Below, in pieces: positions 18,829-28,099 of a stretch of DNA of 58,273 nt. This DNA is from an uncultured Prevotella sp. (GTDB lineage: Bacteria > Bacteroidota > Bacteroidia > Bacteroidales > Bacteroidaceae). The notes under the pieces are model-generated. The model did not search any database and was not told the DNA's origin. It saw nothing but the letters and a program-made list of their open reading frames with translations. The stretch covers positions 1 to 58,273 of the forward strand of contig CAKPWR010000008.1 of the NCBI GenBank assembly GCA_934196725.1, given 5' to 3'. A program made the translations under genes and the position numbers. Numbering within the stretch: position 1 is the first letter of the stretch; every line of letters begins with the position of its first letter.

Positions 18829-19884
18829 TTACAGCATATCGCCAACATTTGTCTTGGAAGATTCATCCAGAATCTGCACCTTCTGATGGTCCGACAGATG
18901 ATGTACACCAGCCTTCACGATGGTTTCATCACCCTGGAGTCCACCCTTGATGATGACCTTGCCATATTGGTTGAAACTGTTGATTTCCACTTCTCTGCGC
19001 TCCACGGTATTGTTCTTGTTCACAATCCATACATAGTTCTTGCCATGCTCCTTGAACAGTGCATTCACTGGCAGGGTGATGAGATTGGTAAGCGGAGTCT
19101 TGATGCTCATATTCATACTTACATTCACATTCATACCCGATGTCAGCCCCTTGGCACCATGGGCAAAAGCCAGCTTCATGGTGTAGAGTTGGGTATTGTT
19201 TGCCTTAGGAGTGATGCTGACCAGCGACAAAGGATAGCTCTGGTCTGGATTGAGAGAGGATACGCATCTGAAATCACTCAACGAGTTGCGATGCACATAG
19301 AGGATGGCTGGAATATCCACTTCCACCTCCATGCCGTTCACATCGAGCAGACTGACGATAGGAGAACCTGCCTGCACCATCTCTCCCACCTCGTTGTTGC
19401 GCTGCTGCACATAACCGCTGGCTGGAGAATGAAGGGTGCAATAAGACAACTGGTTCTTATCCGACTGGAGCTTCACGCCCACCTGTCGCAATCCGGCAAC
19501 CGCCTTATCATAGTCGTTTCCGCTTACACTCTTTGCCTTGGCAAGCACCTTCAGTCGTTCCACCTCAGCCTTGAGCTGGTCGTATTGAATCTGCGATGCT
19601 TCCACACCCAGTCGGTAGTCGCTCATATCGAGTACGGCAATGACCTGGCCTTTTCTCACATAGTCGCCCTCCTTTACCAGGATGCGGGCAATCTGACCGC
19701 CGGTCTTGAAACCCACACTGATTTCGTGGGCTTCCTTTACGACACCCGAAAACTGCTTGTCCATCACCATACCCAAAGCCTCAGGCTTGATGACCTTTAC
19801 TGTTTTTACCATTGATGCCTGTGGAGCGTCCTTGCAGGACGCCACGCACAAGGCAATTAATGCAATATAGAGATACTTTTTCAT
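18829..19884 (-). CDS. RND periplasmic adaptor (membrane fusion lipoprotein)
   Basis: A 351-aa HlyD/AcrA-type adaptor with lipobox VASC (Cys17). The barrel-sandwich hybrid halves are GGQIARILVKEGDYVRKGQV and YCTLHSPASGYVQQRNNEVG, separated by a helical hairpin (QYDQLKAEVERLKVLAKAKS). A beta-barrel and a membrane-proximal domain follow. It links the inner-membrane pump (start 52 nt downstream) to TolC. It is 49 nt after the GH78 stop with no promoter seen between them, so co-transcription with the rhamnosidase is likely. Confidence 0.92.
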   Translation of the reverse strand: MKKYLYIALIALCVASCKDAPQASMVKTVKVIKPEALGMVMDKQFSGVVKEAHEISVGFKTGGQIARILVKEGDYVRKGQVIAVLDMSDYRLGVEASQIQYDQLKAEVERLKVLAKAKSVSGNDYDKAVAGLRQVGVKLQSDKNQLSYCTLHSPASGYVQQRNNEVGEMVQAGSPIVSLLDVNGMEVEVDIPAILYVHRNSLSDFRCVSSLNPDQSYPLSLVSITPKANNTQLYTMKLAFAHGAKGLTSGMNVNVSMNMSIKTPLTNLITLPVNALFKEHGKNYVWIVNKNNTVERREVEINSFNQYGKVIIKGGLQGDETIVKAGVHHLSDHQKVQILDESSKTNVGDML

Positions 19885-19933
19885 AATCTATGATTTTCTG
19901 AAATTGAATGAATGGTTTTCTATCATATATGAA

Positions 19934-22249
19934 TTAGAAAACGAACTTATTCAGTCCTTCCTTCAAGTCTTTCTGCTGTCCTTTCCAGATCAGATAAGCC
20001 TTTGTTCCACTTGGGATTTCGATGGATACCTGCCATTTCTTTCCCTTCTTCTGATAAGATGCCGTTACCAATCCATTAGGATGTGGCATGCTTCCCGAAG
20101 CCTGGGTCAAAGTGCCCAGATGGGGTTCGATGCGGATGGTCTGGAATCCAGGAGCATCAGAATCTATACCCAATACCGTGCGGTAATATTCCACATTCGG
20201 ACTGGCTCCCCAGGCATGACAGTCGGAGCGGGTGGTTTCTACCTTCGAATCCTCACCCCAGGTGGTCATACCCAACGCCAGGTTCTTGCGCCAGATATCG
20301 AGTCTTGGAATATACGCATCGCCATAGCCGCTGATTCGGAGTGCCTGGTTTACATAATACAAGAAGGAGATACTAGCCTCGATGAGGTTTTCGTTCTTAT
20401 CTATCATCTTGGCAGCAATGGCCTTCGCCTCGTCGCCTTTCGTCACTCCGGTGAGGATGGCAAGTGCATTGCATTGCTGAGAATAGAATTTCCTGTCGCC
20501 ATTATCAGCAAAGAGACCACGCTCGGCATCAAAGTAGTTCTGGCGAATCGCCTTGGCAAGCGCTTCTGCCTTGCTCTGATAACGCTGGGCATAGAATGGT
20601 TCGCCCAAACCAGCCTCCAGTTCGGCTGCCATCTGATAAGCTGAAAGCAACTGCATATCTACCAGGGCATTGTGGCCTGCCTTATCCTGTACAGGAGCAC
20701 CATGTTTCCAGTTGCGACCGCAATTCTCTGCCCAGTCGATAAACTGCCAGTAAGGCAGGTTCTTGGTAAGATGAGTCTCATCCTCGTAAAGTCCGAAGAA
20801 ATGGAGCACCTGACGGATGCCATTCAACTGCTGCTTCACAAACTCATCATTGTTGCGATAACGGTGATAATCGTAAACCATTCCTATCCAGTGGAGAGAG
20901 AATGGAGGGATGAGATGCGTGAGATTAGACGGATAACGGCTCTGGGTGAGTCCTTCAGTATTTCGGGAAGCATCAATCATGCGGATTGCCTTGCGAGGCA
21001 TTCTGTCATCTGGCGTATTATAATAGGTAACCATTGCCTGGATACGGGTATCGCCGGCATACTGCAACTGTTCGTAATAAGGACAGTCTGTATAGGTTTC
21101 CATGGCACACAACTGGATGGTGCGCCAACCCACGGCAAGAATCTTCTCCATCGTTGCATCAGAACATTTGGCAGTAGATTCCTTCTGGAACGGATAACGT
21201 GCCGTCTCACTCTTCACATTCTGAATGGTGAGTGGACTATCTCCGGTCTGAACATCGATGCCCACATAGCGATAGGTACGCCAATCGAGCGTGGTAAACT
21301 CCTGCAAGGCATCGGCAGAAGCATCCTTTGACAAGATAAGGCTGTCGTTTCTGGCAATGAAGTGCTTGCCTGCAGTTTCATTGCGGTTGTTCTTGGCACC
21401 CAGGTTGTCATAGAGTCCCTCGGCATAACGCACCACAACCGTGGCACCCTTACCACCCTTCATCAGCATATTGAAGTAGGCATTGGTAAGAACCTTGTTA
21501 TCGAGCAGGAACGATTTCCTGGTATTTGCCGGAATAGTGACTGAAGTCCATGCCTTCTCGCCGATGGGATCGGCATGCACATCAAGCTGAGGTGTGATGG
21601 AAGGAACCAGGTCCCACTGGCTTACCAATACCGAACTCGACCCCTTTGGCATTCCAGGTCCAATGCCCAATGCCGGCTTCCATGCCGACGCAGCCTTGCT
21701 GTAATCGATAAACTCACCTGGAGCCAAAGCATAATAGCCGACAACATGCTGCGGCAGCTGATGATAGGCATCCAGACGGCGCACCTTCCAGGAAGGATTG
21801 GTATTGAGCTTCTGTGAAACCTTGTCGGTTCCATTCAGGATAAAGGCGGTAGAAGCAGAGAACTGATGAACAGCCTTCTGGTTGCCGTCATTCCAGACGA
21901 TGGCTCTCACGGTGTTGGCACCCGATTTCAGATAAGGAGCCAGATTGATGGTATAATAAAACCAGTGTTGCAGATCGCCCAAAGATGGACCTACGGATAC
22001 CAACTGGTCGTTGACATAAAGCTTATACCGGTTATCGGCAGAAACCTGTACGTTATATTCGGCAGGCACCGATTCCAGTTTCAACTGCTTCTGGAATTCA
22101 TAGACACCATACTGGCTGAGATTCTCATCAGGCATACTGATCCAGTAAGCCTTCCATGTCTTTTGCTGTACGGCATCATAGGCATGGGCATTCTGAACAC
22201 CCGCCAATGTTACCAATCCCAAAAACAGAAGTTTCTGTATCTTGTTCAT
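19934..22249 (-). CDS. GH78-type alpha-L-rhamnosidase, secreted
   Basis: A 771-aa protein with a signal peptide (LVTLAGVQNAHA). An N-terminal beta-sandwich (YKLYVNDQLVSVGPSLGDLQ) is followed by an (alpha/alpha)6 catalytic barrel bearing the Bac_rhamnosid signature DCPYYEQLQYAGDTR (Asp388 onward). Further on is SDCHAWGASPN (Asp676 onward), and a C-terminal beta-sandwich ends the protein. Family members release terminal alpha-L-rhamnose from pectin side chains, flavonoid glycosides and similar compounds. It is the first gene of the unit that continues into the RND pump, with its own promoter at 22299. The family call is strong; the substrate is open. Confidence 0.85.
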   Translation of the reverse strand: MNKIQKLLFLGLVTLAGVQNAHAYDAVQQKTWKAYWISMPDENLSQYGVYEFQKQLKLESVPAEYNVQVSADNRYKLYVNDQLVSVGPSLGDLQHWFYYTINLAPYLKSGANTVRAIVWNDGNQKAVHQFSASTAFILNGTDKVSQKLNTNPSWKVRRLDAYHQLPQHVVGYYALAPGEFIDYSKAASAWKPALGIGPGMPKGSSSVLVSQWDLVPSITPQLDVHADPIGEKAWTSVTIPANTRKSFLLDNKVLTNAYFNMLMKGGKGATVVVRYAEGLYDNLGAKNNRNETAGKHFIARNDSLILSKDASADALQEFTTLDWRTYRYVGIDVQTGDSPLTIQNVKSETARYPFQKESTAKCSDATMEKILAVGWRTIQLCAMETYTDCPYYEQLQYAGDTRIQAMVTYYNTPDDRMPRKAIRMIDASRNTEGLTQSRYPSNLTHLIPPFSLHWIGMVYDYHRYRNNDEFVKQQLNGIRQVLHFFGLYEDETHLTKNLPYWQFIDWAENCGRNWKHGAPVQDKAGHNALVDMQLLSAYQMAAELEAGLGEPFYAQRYQSKAEALAKAIRQNYFDAERGLFADNGDRKFYSQQCNALAILTGVTKGDEAKAIAAKMIDKNENLIEASISFLYYVNQALRISGYGDAYIPRLDIWRKNLALGMTTWGEDSKVETTRSDCHAWGASPNVEYYRTVLGIDSDAPGFQTIRIEPHLGTLTQASGSMPHPNGLVTASYQKKGKKWQVSIEIPSGTKAYLIWKGQQKDLKEGLNKFVF

Positions 22250-22289
22250 TGTTATGTTATTTTTTGGTTTAACTCGTTGATATAAAAAA

Positions 22290-22320
22290 CTTGACTTGCA
22301 AATATAAAAGCTTGACTTGC
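22290..22320 (-). promoter_or_regulatory. promoter of GH78-RND unit flanked by direct repeats
   Basis: A minus-strand -7 element TATATTTG (22299-22306) is bracketed by two copies of CTTGACTTGC (plus strand, 22290-22299 and 22311-22320). The copies are 21 bp apart, two helical turns, as expected for a regulator dimer bound over the promoter. There is no ACGTA box here, so this unit may have its own control. Confidence 0.5.
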
Positions 22321-22333
22321 TGATAAAAAAGCA

Positions 22334-22366
22334 GCAGGCTATGACTGATTTTCAGCCATAGCCTGC
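22334..22366 (-). terminator. rho-independent terminator after GH3 beta-glucosidase
   Basis: Stem GCAGGCTATG / CATAGCCTGC with an inner CTGA/TCAG pair. In the minus direction it is followed by a T6 run (plus AAAAAA at 22325-22330). It separates the TonB-receptor/GH106/GH3 unit from the GH78-RND unit. Confidence 0.8.
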
Positions 22367-22375
22367 CCATACAGT

Positions 22376-24640
22376 TTACTTATGGCATTTTTCAACTACG
22401 ATATCTTCTGCCAAAGAGAAAGTGGCGGTCTGCTTGAAATTGCGACTTGAATTGCCCACCTTCACGATATATTCACCCTTATCAGCCACCCATGAGGCAG
22501 CCTCGGTATTAAAGGATGCAAGTTCATCAGGAGTAAGCGTAAAGCTCACCTTCTGAGACTCGCCTGGTTTAAGTAATTTTGTTTTTGCAAAGCCTTTTAA
22601 TTCTTCTGTCGGCTTGTCAATCTTATCTGTCGGTGCAGAAAGATAGAGCTGAACCACTTCCTTGCCGGAAGTCTTGCCCGTGTTGCGGACATTGGCGGTA
22701 ACCACCAACTGGCCCTTGAACTTCTTGCTGCTCAACTTCACCTTGTCGATAGAGAAGGTGGTATAAGACAAACCATAGCCGAACTCGTAGGCTGGAGCCA
22801 CATGATGCGTATTGCAATGTCTGTAACCCACATAGATACCTTCATTATAGACAGTACTATCTGGACGCTCAGCAGGAACACCAGGGAAGGTGCTCTCACT
22901 AGGCACATCTTTATAGGATTGTGGGAAGGTGATGGCGAGCTTGCCCGATGGATTCACCTTTCCGGTCAAGACATCAGCTGCTGCATTACCAGCCTGTACA
23001 CCTGGCAACCAAGCCACCAGGATGGCATCAGCCTTATCAGCCCATGTGCTGGCATCTATCACACCGTCGATATTCAGAATCACGGTCACCTTCTTGCCCT
23101 GACGGTGGAACACCTCAGAAGCATTGTCAATCAAGGCACGCTCAGAAGCAGAAAGACTGTAATCTACATCTACTGTTCGGTCGCTACCCTCTCCGGCATT
23201 GCGGCCGATGGTGATGATGCAGGCATCTGTATTCTTTGCCAACTGCTCCAATTCACTCTGGCTCCAGGCACGCTCTGGCAATACATTGATCTTCTGAAGG
23301 ATGTTGGTACGTGCAGGCTGCTTTGCCTTCTCTTCTGCGATATACTGCAGATGGAGATTCTTCAGGCTCTTGTCGATACGCAATCCGGCAGTTTCCAGAC
23401 CTTCTTCGATAGAGATATTGTGGGCACTTGCCACCTCGCCGGAACCGGTTCCACCCACATAAGTGGCGTAAGAAGCATTACCGAGCAAACAGATGTTGCC
23501 ACTTGCCACAGGAAGCGCATTCTGCTGATTCTTCAAAAGCACCATACCCTCTGCAGCTGCCTCTCGGGCAACCTGAGCATGAGCCGCCAAATCAGGATTG
23601 TTGGAATACTGATAACCCAGGAAAGAAGGACATTTGATAACCAGTTCCAGGATGCGCTCGATATTTCTATCCAGTTCCTTCACATCCAGTTTACCTGCCT
23701 TGATGGCAGCAGTAATCTTCTTGGTCTCCTGCTTTCTACCCGGCATCAGCAGGTCGTTACCGGCTTCTACCTGTGCAGGGTAATTGCGACCGGCAAACCA
23801 GTCGGTGGTTACCATACCCTTGAATCCCCACTCATCGCGAAGGATGGTGGTAAGCAATCGCTTGCTCTCAGAAGCATAGGTACCATTTACCTTATTATAA
23901 GAGCTCATCACTGTCCATGGCTGAGCTGTCTTGACGATATACTGGAAAGCACGGAGATAAATCTCTCGCAAAGCACGCTCACCTACTACGGCATCAACAT
24001 AGGCACGTCCCGTCTCCTGACTGTTAACAGCAAAGTGCTTGACAGAAGTACCCACTCCATTGCTCTGTACACCATTCACAAAGGCAGCACCGATGCGACC
24101 TGTAAGGAATGGATCCTCAGAATAATACTCGTAGTTTCTACCACAGAGCAGATTGCGCTGGATATTGACACCCGGAGCCAGCAATACATCTACGCCATAC
24201 TCCTTCACCTCGTTACCCATCACACGGCCCACCTGCTCGATGAGTGCCGGATTCCAGGTAGAGGCAAGAATGGTTCCCGTTGGGAAGGCTGTGGTATAAT
24301 AGCGCTTGCTCTCCCCCTGACGCAAAGTGTCGATACGGAGTCCGGCAGGACCATCCGCCATGATGATGGCTGGAATGCCCAGTCGGTCGATGGTCTGGGT
24401 AAGACCGGCTGCACCAGGAACTCTTCCTGCCACGCTACCAGCCACCGGACCGTTTCCGCCACCGGTAACACCCATGCCAATGCCATGGATAAACTCTATC
24501 TTCTCTTCCAGCGTCATGGCTGCTACCACATCCTTGATGCTTGCCTTGCCAAGCTTAGGAGTGGCTACCTGTGCCTGAACTGTCGTCATCAAGCCCAGCG
24601 CACAGGCCATTCCCAAAAATAAACCTTTAAACTTTATCAT
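22376..24640 (-). CDS. GH3 beta-glucosidase, secreted
   Basis: A 754-aa periplasmic GH3 enzyme with a signal peptide ending near VQAQ. The N-terminal domain has MTLEEKIEFIHGIGMG, the substrate-site motif KHFAVNSQE and nucleophile Asp280 in VTTDWFAG. The C-terminal sandwich (EGMVLLKNQQNALPV) and a fibronectin-III-like domain follow. The TDW signature and length match the BglX-like beta-glucosidase group. It is 9 nt downstream of the GH106-like gene and ends at a terminator. Together with the rhamnosidases it would strip rhamnosyl-glucose disaccharides; this is inferred from context. Confidence 0.9.
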   Translation of the reverse strand: MIKFKGLFLGMACALGLMTTVQAQVATPKLGKASIKDVVAAMTLEEKIEFIHGIGMGVTGGGNGPVAGSVAGRVPGAAGLTQTIDRLGIPAIIMADGPAGLRIDTLRQGESKRYYTTAFPTGTILASTWNPALIEQVGRVMGNEVKEYGVDVLLAPGVNIQRNLLCGRNYEYYSEDPFLTGRIGAAFVNGVQSNGVGTSVKHFAVNSQETGRAYVDAVVGERALREIYLRAFQYIVKTAQPWTVMSSYNKVNGTYASESKRLLTTILRDEWGFKGMVTTDWFAGRNYPAQVEAGNDLLMPGRKQETKKITAAIKAGKLDVKELDRNIERILELVIKCPSFLGYQYSNNPDLAAHAQVAREAAAEGMVLLKNQQNALPVASGNICLLGNASYATYVGGTGSGEVASAHNISIEEGLETAGLRIDKSLKNLHLQYIAEEKAKQPARTNILQKINVLPERAWSQSELEQLAKNTDACIITIGRNAGEGSDRTVDVDYSLSASERALIDNASEVFHRQGKKVTVILNIDGVIDASTWADKADAILVAWLPGVQAGNAAADVLTGKVNPSGKLAITFPQSYKDVPSESTFPGVPAERPDSTVYNEGIYVGYRHCNTHHVAPAYEFGYGLSYTTFSIDKVKLSSKKFKGQLVVTANVRNTGKTSGKEVVQLYLSAPTDKIDKPTEELKGFAKTKLLKPGESQKVSFTLTPDELASFNTEAASWVADKGEYIVKVGNSSRNFKQTATFSLAEDIVVEKCHK

Positions 24641-24649
24641 GATAAACTA

Positions 24650-27523
24650 CTATTTCTTATTGTTATTATTAAACTTGAAAATCTTTACCGGACCTGCGAG
24701 ACCCTCACTAGCCAAGGTTGAATCCTTGAACATCTTGAACAGTCGCTGCTTATCCTTTCCACGCTTTACAAACTCGTTGTAGAGTGATGGAGTAACACGA
24801 ATCGTTACCTGGTTATTGCCCTTCTTGATATAATCAGTAATATCAAAGAGGAATGGCGTACAGATTCGCTTTCCTACTGACAGACCATTGATTTCCATCT
24901 CTGCCGAATAGCAAACCTTGCCCAGATCCATATAGTAGCGGCTGCGCTTGTCCTTCTTCATCTTCACGGTGAATGTATAGGTAGCCTCAGATCCTACATA
25001 CTTCAAGGAGTCATCATTGCGCCAGTCACCCAGAGGATGATTTTCCAGCGAAAGTGAATCTACCTTGATATCGGCATGGGTGATGGTCATCACCTCCTCA
25101 GCCTTGTTGATATCCAGTTCCATCTGAGCTGTCTTCTGAACAGCATCGAGTGGCTGCTGGGTACAGTAGAGGAATGCGGTGCTTAATGGCGCAAACTGCT
25201 TGCTCACCTGCTGGTTGCTGATAGTTGCCTCGCTGATGCTTCCGTCTTCTGCATTCATCCAGTAAGCATGCTTGAAGCTTGGAGCAATGTCCAGGGTGAT
25301 GTTCTGCCAGTCGTTGCTCTCGTTCCAATAGAACTGAGCGATGCTTCCCTGTGCCAGTTCACGGCGAATCTGTCGCATCATATCAGCAGGAGTCGAGGTT
25401 CTTACCGGCATCTCCAGATTCTTGATCCATGGAACCAACTCGGCAGGAGCATTCATGCTCTTGACAGAAGCACAGTTCTTCACATCTTTCATGAGTGCAG
25501 CAGTCAGCTCATCATTCTTCTGGAAATCCTTGTAAGAAGGCTGGATGGTTGGCAGGCTGCCCATGCATACGATGTTGGCACCAGCCTCAGCCACCTTCTT
25601 GAGATTCTGGGCACTACCCATCTGAATATAAGGCAGGTTCCAGAGAATCATACCCTGATACTGATTTCCTCTTACATCAAGTGAACCCTGACGGGTGGTC
25701 ATAACCTGCAGGGATTCATCATTTACCCAATCCCAGGTAACACCATGGGCGTTCAACTGGTCTATCAGAGGATAAATGCTATCCATCCATCTGGCCTCCA
25801 ATTCCTTTTCTTTCGAATTGCTGCCTGCAGGCAATGCAGGTTCTACATCAGGCAAATAGCCACGGCAGAGCAATTCCTTAGGATTGCGGGTCTGATCGCT
25901 GAACTTGAGGAACGGATAATAGATAAGTACATCAGCCTGTGGCTTTCCGCTTCTCAAAACATACTGTGCACGCTGGGCATAGCTGTTGATTTCTCCGATA
26001 TACTTCCAGAAAGGATTGGTTTCGCTGAGCATCGTAGAGAAGTTCACACCCAAGGCACTGTTATAGAAAGGATACCAGCCTTCCTTAGGATAACCATCAG
26101 GGAAGTAACTGTATGGAGTGCCATGATAGATAATCTGGTTCACTCCGCTGGTCAGGACCTTATCGATGGTCATACGCAACTTTTCTGGAGTTGTGAGGAA
26201 CACACGGTTGATATACACCGCAGTTTCGCAGGTCACGATAGGACGGTTATAGAGATGTGCTCCCGATGAGACAATCTTATAGCCAGCCTCTGAATTCTGA
26301 CCGAACTGCATGGTCTCCATCTCCGGGATGGAAGCAGCGCCCGCCATCGACATCATATCCATGTTCAGACCATAAGCCTGGGTGCGATGCAACATACCCT
26401 TTGGTTCCAGATAGTTCTTGGAAGCCAGCAGCATGTGCTCTTTCAGCAGGTCACTGATGGTGAGATCGTAATCGTAGCGCAAACGCCAGTCGTTGTCTGA
26501 AAAGCCAAACGATGGCTTGAGACCTGGTTTTTCTGCACGCAGATACATATTGTTATAACCATACCAGATGTTGGCTGGGAAATAAGGAACCGGATTATAT
26601 CCGCGGTTCTTCTTGAATTTCTCGATGAAATCGTCGGTGAAATGACGGTCGGCACGGAACTCATAACTGTCGTTGAAGAGGCAGCGGAGCGGAGCGCCCA
26701 TGTATTTCTTCAATCCCGTGCGTTCACCCAACCAGTGGTCGTAGTTCTTGAACACCTTCAGGGAGTCGAAATGGTTCATGGCAAAACCGGAATTGCGGGC
26801 TGCCATCAGCATAGGAGCCTCCATATCTGCCATCTTCCAGAAAGTGATAATCTTCCAGTTGGCATCCTTCTTATAGAAGGTTACACAACTGTCCTTCACC
26901 TGGGTAGTCAAATCTATCACGCTCTTGTCATCCAACCATACGGTAGGACCCTTGTCATCCGTAGCCTTGGCAGCTATCACCGCCACCATTTGGGCTGCAG
27001 GACGGTCGCCCTTGCTGGCACGAGGCAGCCTGATAGGCTTCTTCGTGTTGGGAGTTACATCTACCATACCATATTCCAGGGTCAGGTTGTTGTCCTCCTC
27101 TGTCAGATGTGCACCACCAGAAGGCCATCCACTGCCATCTGTCAGATCAACAGTCAGTCCCAACTGCTTAGCCACATCCATCACAGAGCCAAGGTTGGCA
27201 TAATAAAGAGGTGTATCGAAACTCATGATTCTGTCTGCCCTGCCCTTACCCTTGCAAGGCATGACAAGTCCCATGGGCTGTATCTCTACACCGCCAAAAT
27301 GGTTATCGGCAAAGAGATGCATCTCGCGTTTCAGTTCCTCTTTAGTAACATCATTACCCGGCCACCACCAGCGGGTGAATGGAGCATATTGTTTTTGTGG
27401 CTGCAGGAATTCCTGAGCCTTAAAGGTTGTGGGAGCAAGCCATTTTTCGGCTTTATTCTGCGCTTGGCCAGTTTCTGCCAATACAGCTAAGGATGCAATA
27501 AGGATAATTTGAATTTTGTTCAT
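24650..27523 (-). CDS. GH106-like alpha-L-rhamnosidase, secreted
   Basis: A 957-aa protein with a signal peptide (ASLAVLAETGQAQ). The catalytic region opens with FTRWWWPGNDVTKEELKREM, then NHFGGVEIQPMG and LGLTVDLTDGSGWPSGG. This succession is characteristic of the GH106 (PF17132) barrel. A C-terminal jelly-roll (YYMDLGKVCYSAEMEINGLS) with a galactose-binding-like fold closes it. GH106 enzymes hydrolyse alpha-L-rhamnosides, including those in rhamnogalacturonan II. Some relatives are annotated only as glycosyl hydrolase, so the activity is probable, not certain. It is 9 nt upstream of the GH3 gene. Confidence 0.8.
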   Translation of the reverse strand: MNKIQIILIASLAVLAETGQAQNKAEKWLAPTTFKAQEFLQPQKQYAPFTRWWWPGNDVTKEELKREMHLFADNHFGGVEIQPMGLVMPCKGKGRADRIMSFDTPLYYANLGSVMDVAKQLGLTVDLTDGSGWPSGGAHLTEEDNNLTLEYGMVDVTPNTKKPIRLPRASKGDRPAAQMVAVIAAKATDDKGPTVWLDDKSVIDLTTQVKDSCVTFYKKDANWKIITFWKMADMEAPMLMAARNSGFAMNHFDSLKVFKNYDHWLGERTGLKKYMGAPLRCLFNDSYEFRADRHFTDDFIEKFKKNRGYNPVPYFPANIWYGYNNMYLRAEKPGLKPSFGFSDNDWRLRYDYDLTISDLLKEHMLLASKNYLEPKGMLHRTQAYGLNMDMMSMAGAASIPEMETMQFGQNSEAGYKIVSSGAHLYNRPIVTCETAVYINRVFLTTPEKLRMTIDKVLTSGVNQIIYHGTPYSYFPDGYPKEGWYPFYNSALGVNFSTMLSETNPFWKYIGEINSYAQRAQYVLRSGKPQADVLIYYPFLKFSDQTRNPKELLCRGYLPDVEPALPAGSNSKEKELEARWMDSIYPLIDQLNAHGVTWDWVNDESLQVMTTRQGSLDVRGNQYQGMILWNLPYIQMGSAQNLKKVAEAGANIVCMGSLPTIQPSYKDFQKNDELTAALMKDVKNCASVKSMNAPAELVPWIKNLEMPVRTSTPADMMRQIRRELAQGSIAQFYWNESNDWQNITLDIAPSFKHAYWMNAEDGSISEATISNQQVSKQFAPLSTAFLYCTQQPLDAVQKTAQMELDINKAEEVMTITHADIKVDSLSLENHPLGDWRNDDSLKYVGSEATYTFTVKMKKDKRSRYYMDLGKVCYSAEMEINGLSVGKRICTPFLFDITDYIKKGNNQVTIRVTPSLYNEFVKRGKDKQRLFKMFKDSTLASEGLAGPVKIFKFNNNNKK

Positions 27524-27578
27524 GATGGTTCAGATGAAGATACGGTTTGTTATTCCAATAGGTGAATGAAAGTTTTGC

Positions 27579-27606
27579 GGGGCTTCTGGCTTTTGCCAAA
27601 AGCCCC
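27579..27606 (-). other. intercistronic hairpin before GH106 gene
   Basis: GGGGCTT / AAGCCCC with an inner GGC-TTTT-GCC stem in the 136-nt gap between the small secreted protein and the GH106 gene. There is no U-run on the minus strand, so processing, RNA stabilisation or attenuation is more likely than full termination. Confidence 0.5.
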
Positions 27607-27659
27607 AGAAAAACTTAAAAATGTCAACACAATGACTAGTAAAACCTATGATAATAGGA

Positions 27660-28046
27660 TTACTTCTTTTTCTCAACAATCTTCTTACCTGTGCAATCAA
27701 ACATATCGTTCATGCTACCAGTAATGGTACCATCCTTCTCACGGTCCAGATATACAGGAACATCATATCCACTACCCAAGAAGTTAACCTGCAGGGTCTT
27801 ACCATTGATTACAATCTTGGTAAGCTTGCTGGTTGCGCTACCATCAGTACCACCGATAGTACCTTCCAACTTACCCTCTGCATTCTTATTGATAACAAGA
27901 AGCATCTCTGCATCACCTGTAGGAAGACCCTCTACGAAAAGGTTCCACTTACCGAGGAAAAATGCTTCATCACTCTGGTTGCTGCTCTGTGCGAACATGG
28001 TCATTGATGAGAATACCATCAATAACATCATAAATAAATTCTTCAT
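27660..28046 (-). CDS. small secreted protein of unknown function
   Basis: A 128-aa protein with a clear signal peptide (MKNLFMMLLMVFSSMTMFAQ). The mature part is beta-rich and reads like a small barrel or sandwich: FFLGKWNLFVEGLPTGDAEM, then LEGTIGGTDG and VNFLGSGYDVPVYLDREKDG. This resembles small lipocalin-like periplasmic domains, but I do not recognise the family. It lies between the TonB receptor (53 nt upstream) and the GH106 gene in the same unit, so a role in binding the substrate or an aglycone is possible but unproven. Confidence 0.75.
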   Translation of the reverse strand: MKNLFMMLLMVFSSMTMFAQSSNQSDEAFFLGKWNLFVEGLPTGDAEMLLVINKNAEGKLEGTIGGTDGSATSKLTKIVINGKTLQVNFLGSGYDVPVYLDREKDGTITGSMNDMFDCTGKKIVEKKK

Positions 28047-28099
28047 AATTGTTGTTGTTTAAATGTTTAATAATAATGTTTGTTAATTGAAATTTTATT

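Noticed and set aside
18697..19815. 372-codon plus-strand frame over the RND adaptor
   Set aside because: It is antisense to the adaptor gene, has a His/Leu-rich shadow composition, and no promoter or signal.
22802..24622. 606-codon open frame on the plus strand
   Set aside because: It lies exactly antisense to the GH3 beta-glucosidase, whose motifs and signal peptide are clear. The plus-strand product has no recognisable domain and is a codon-usage shadow.
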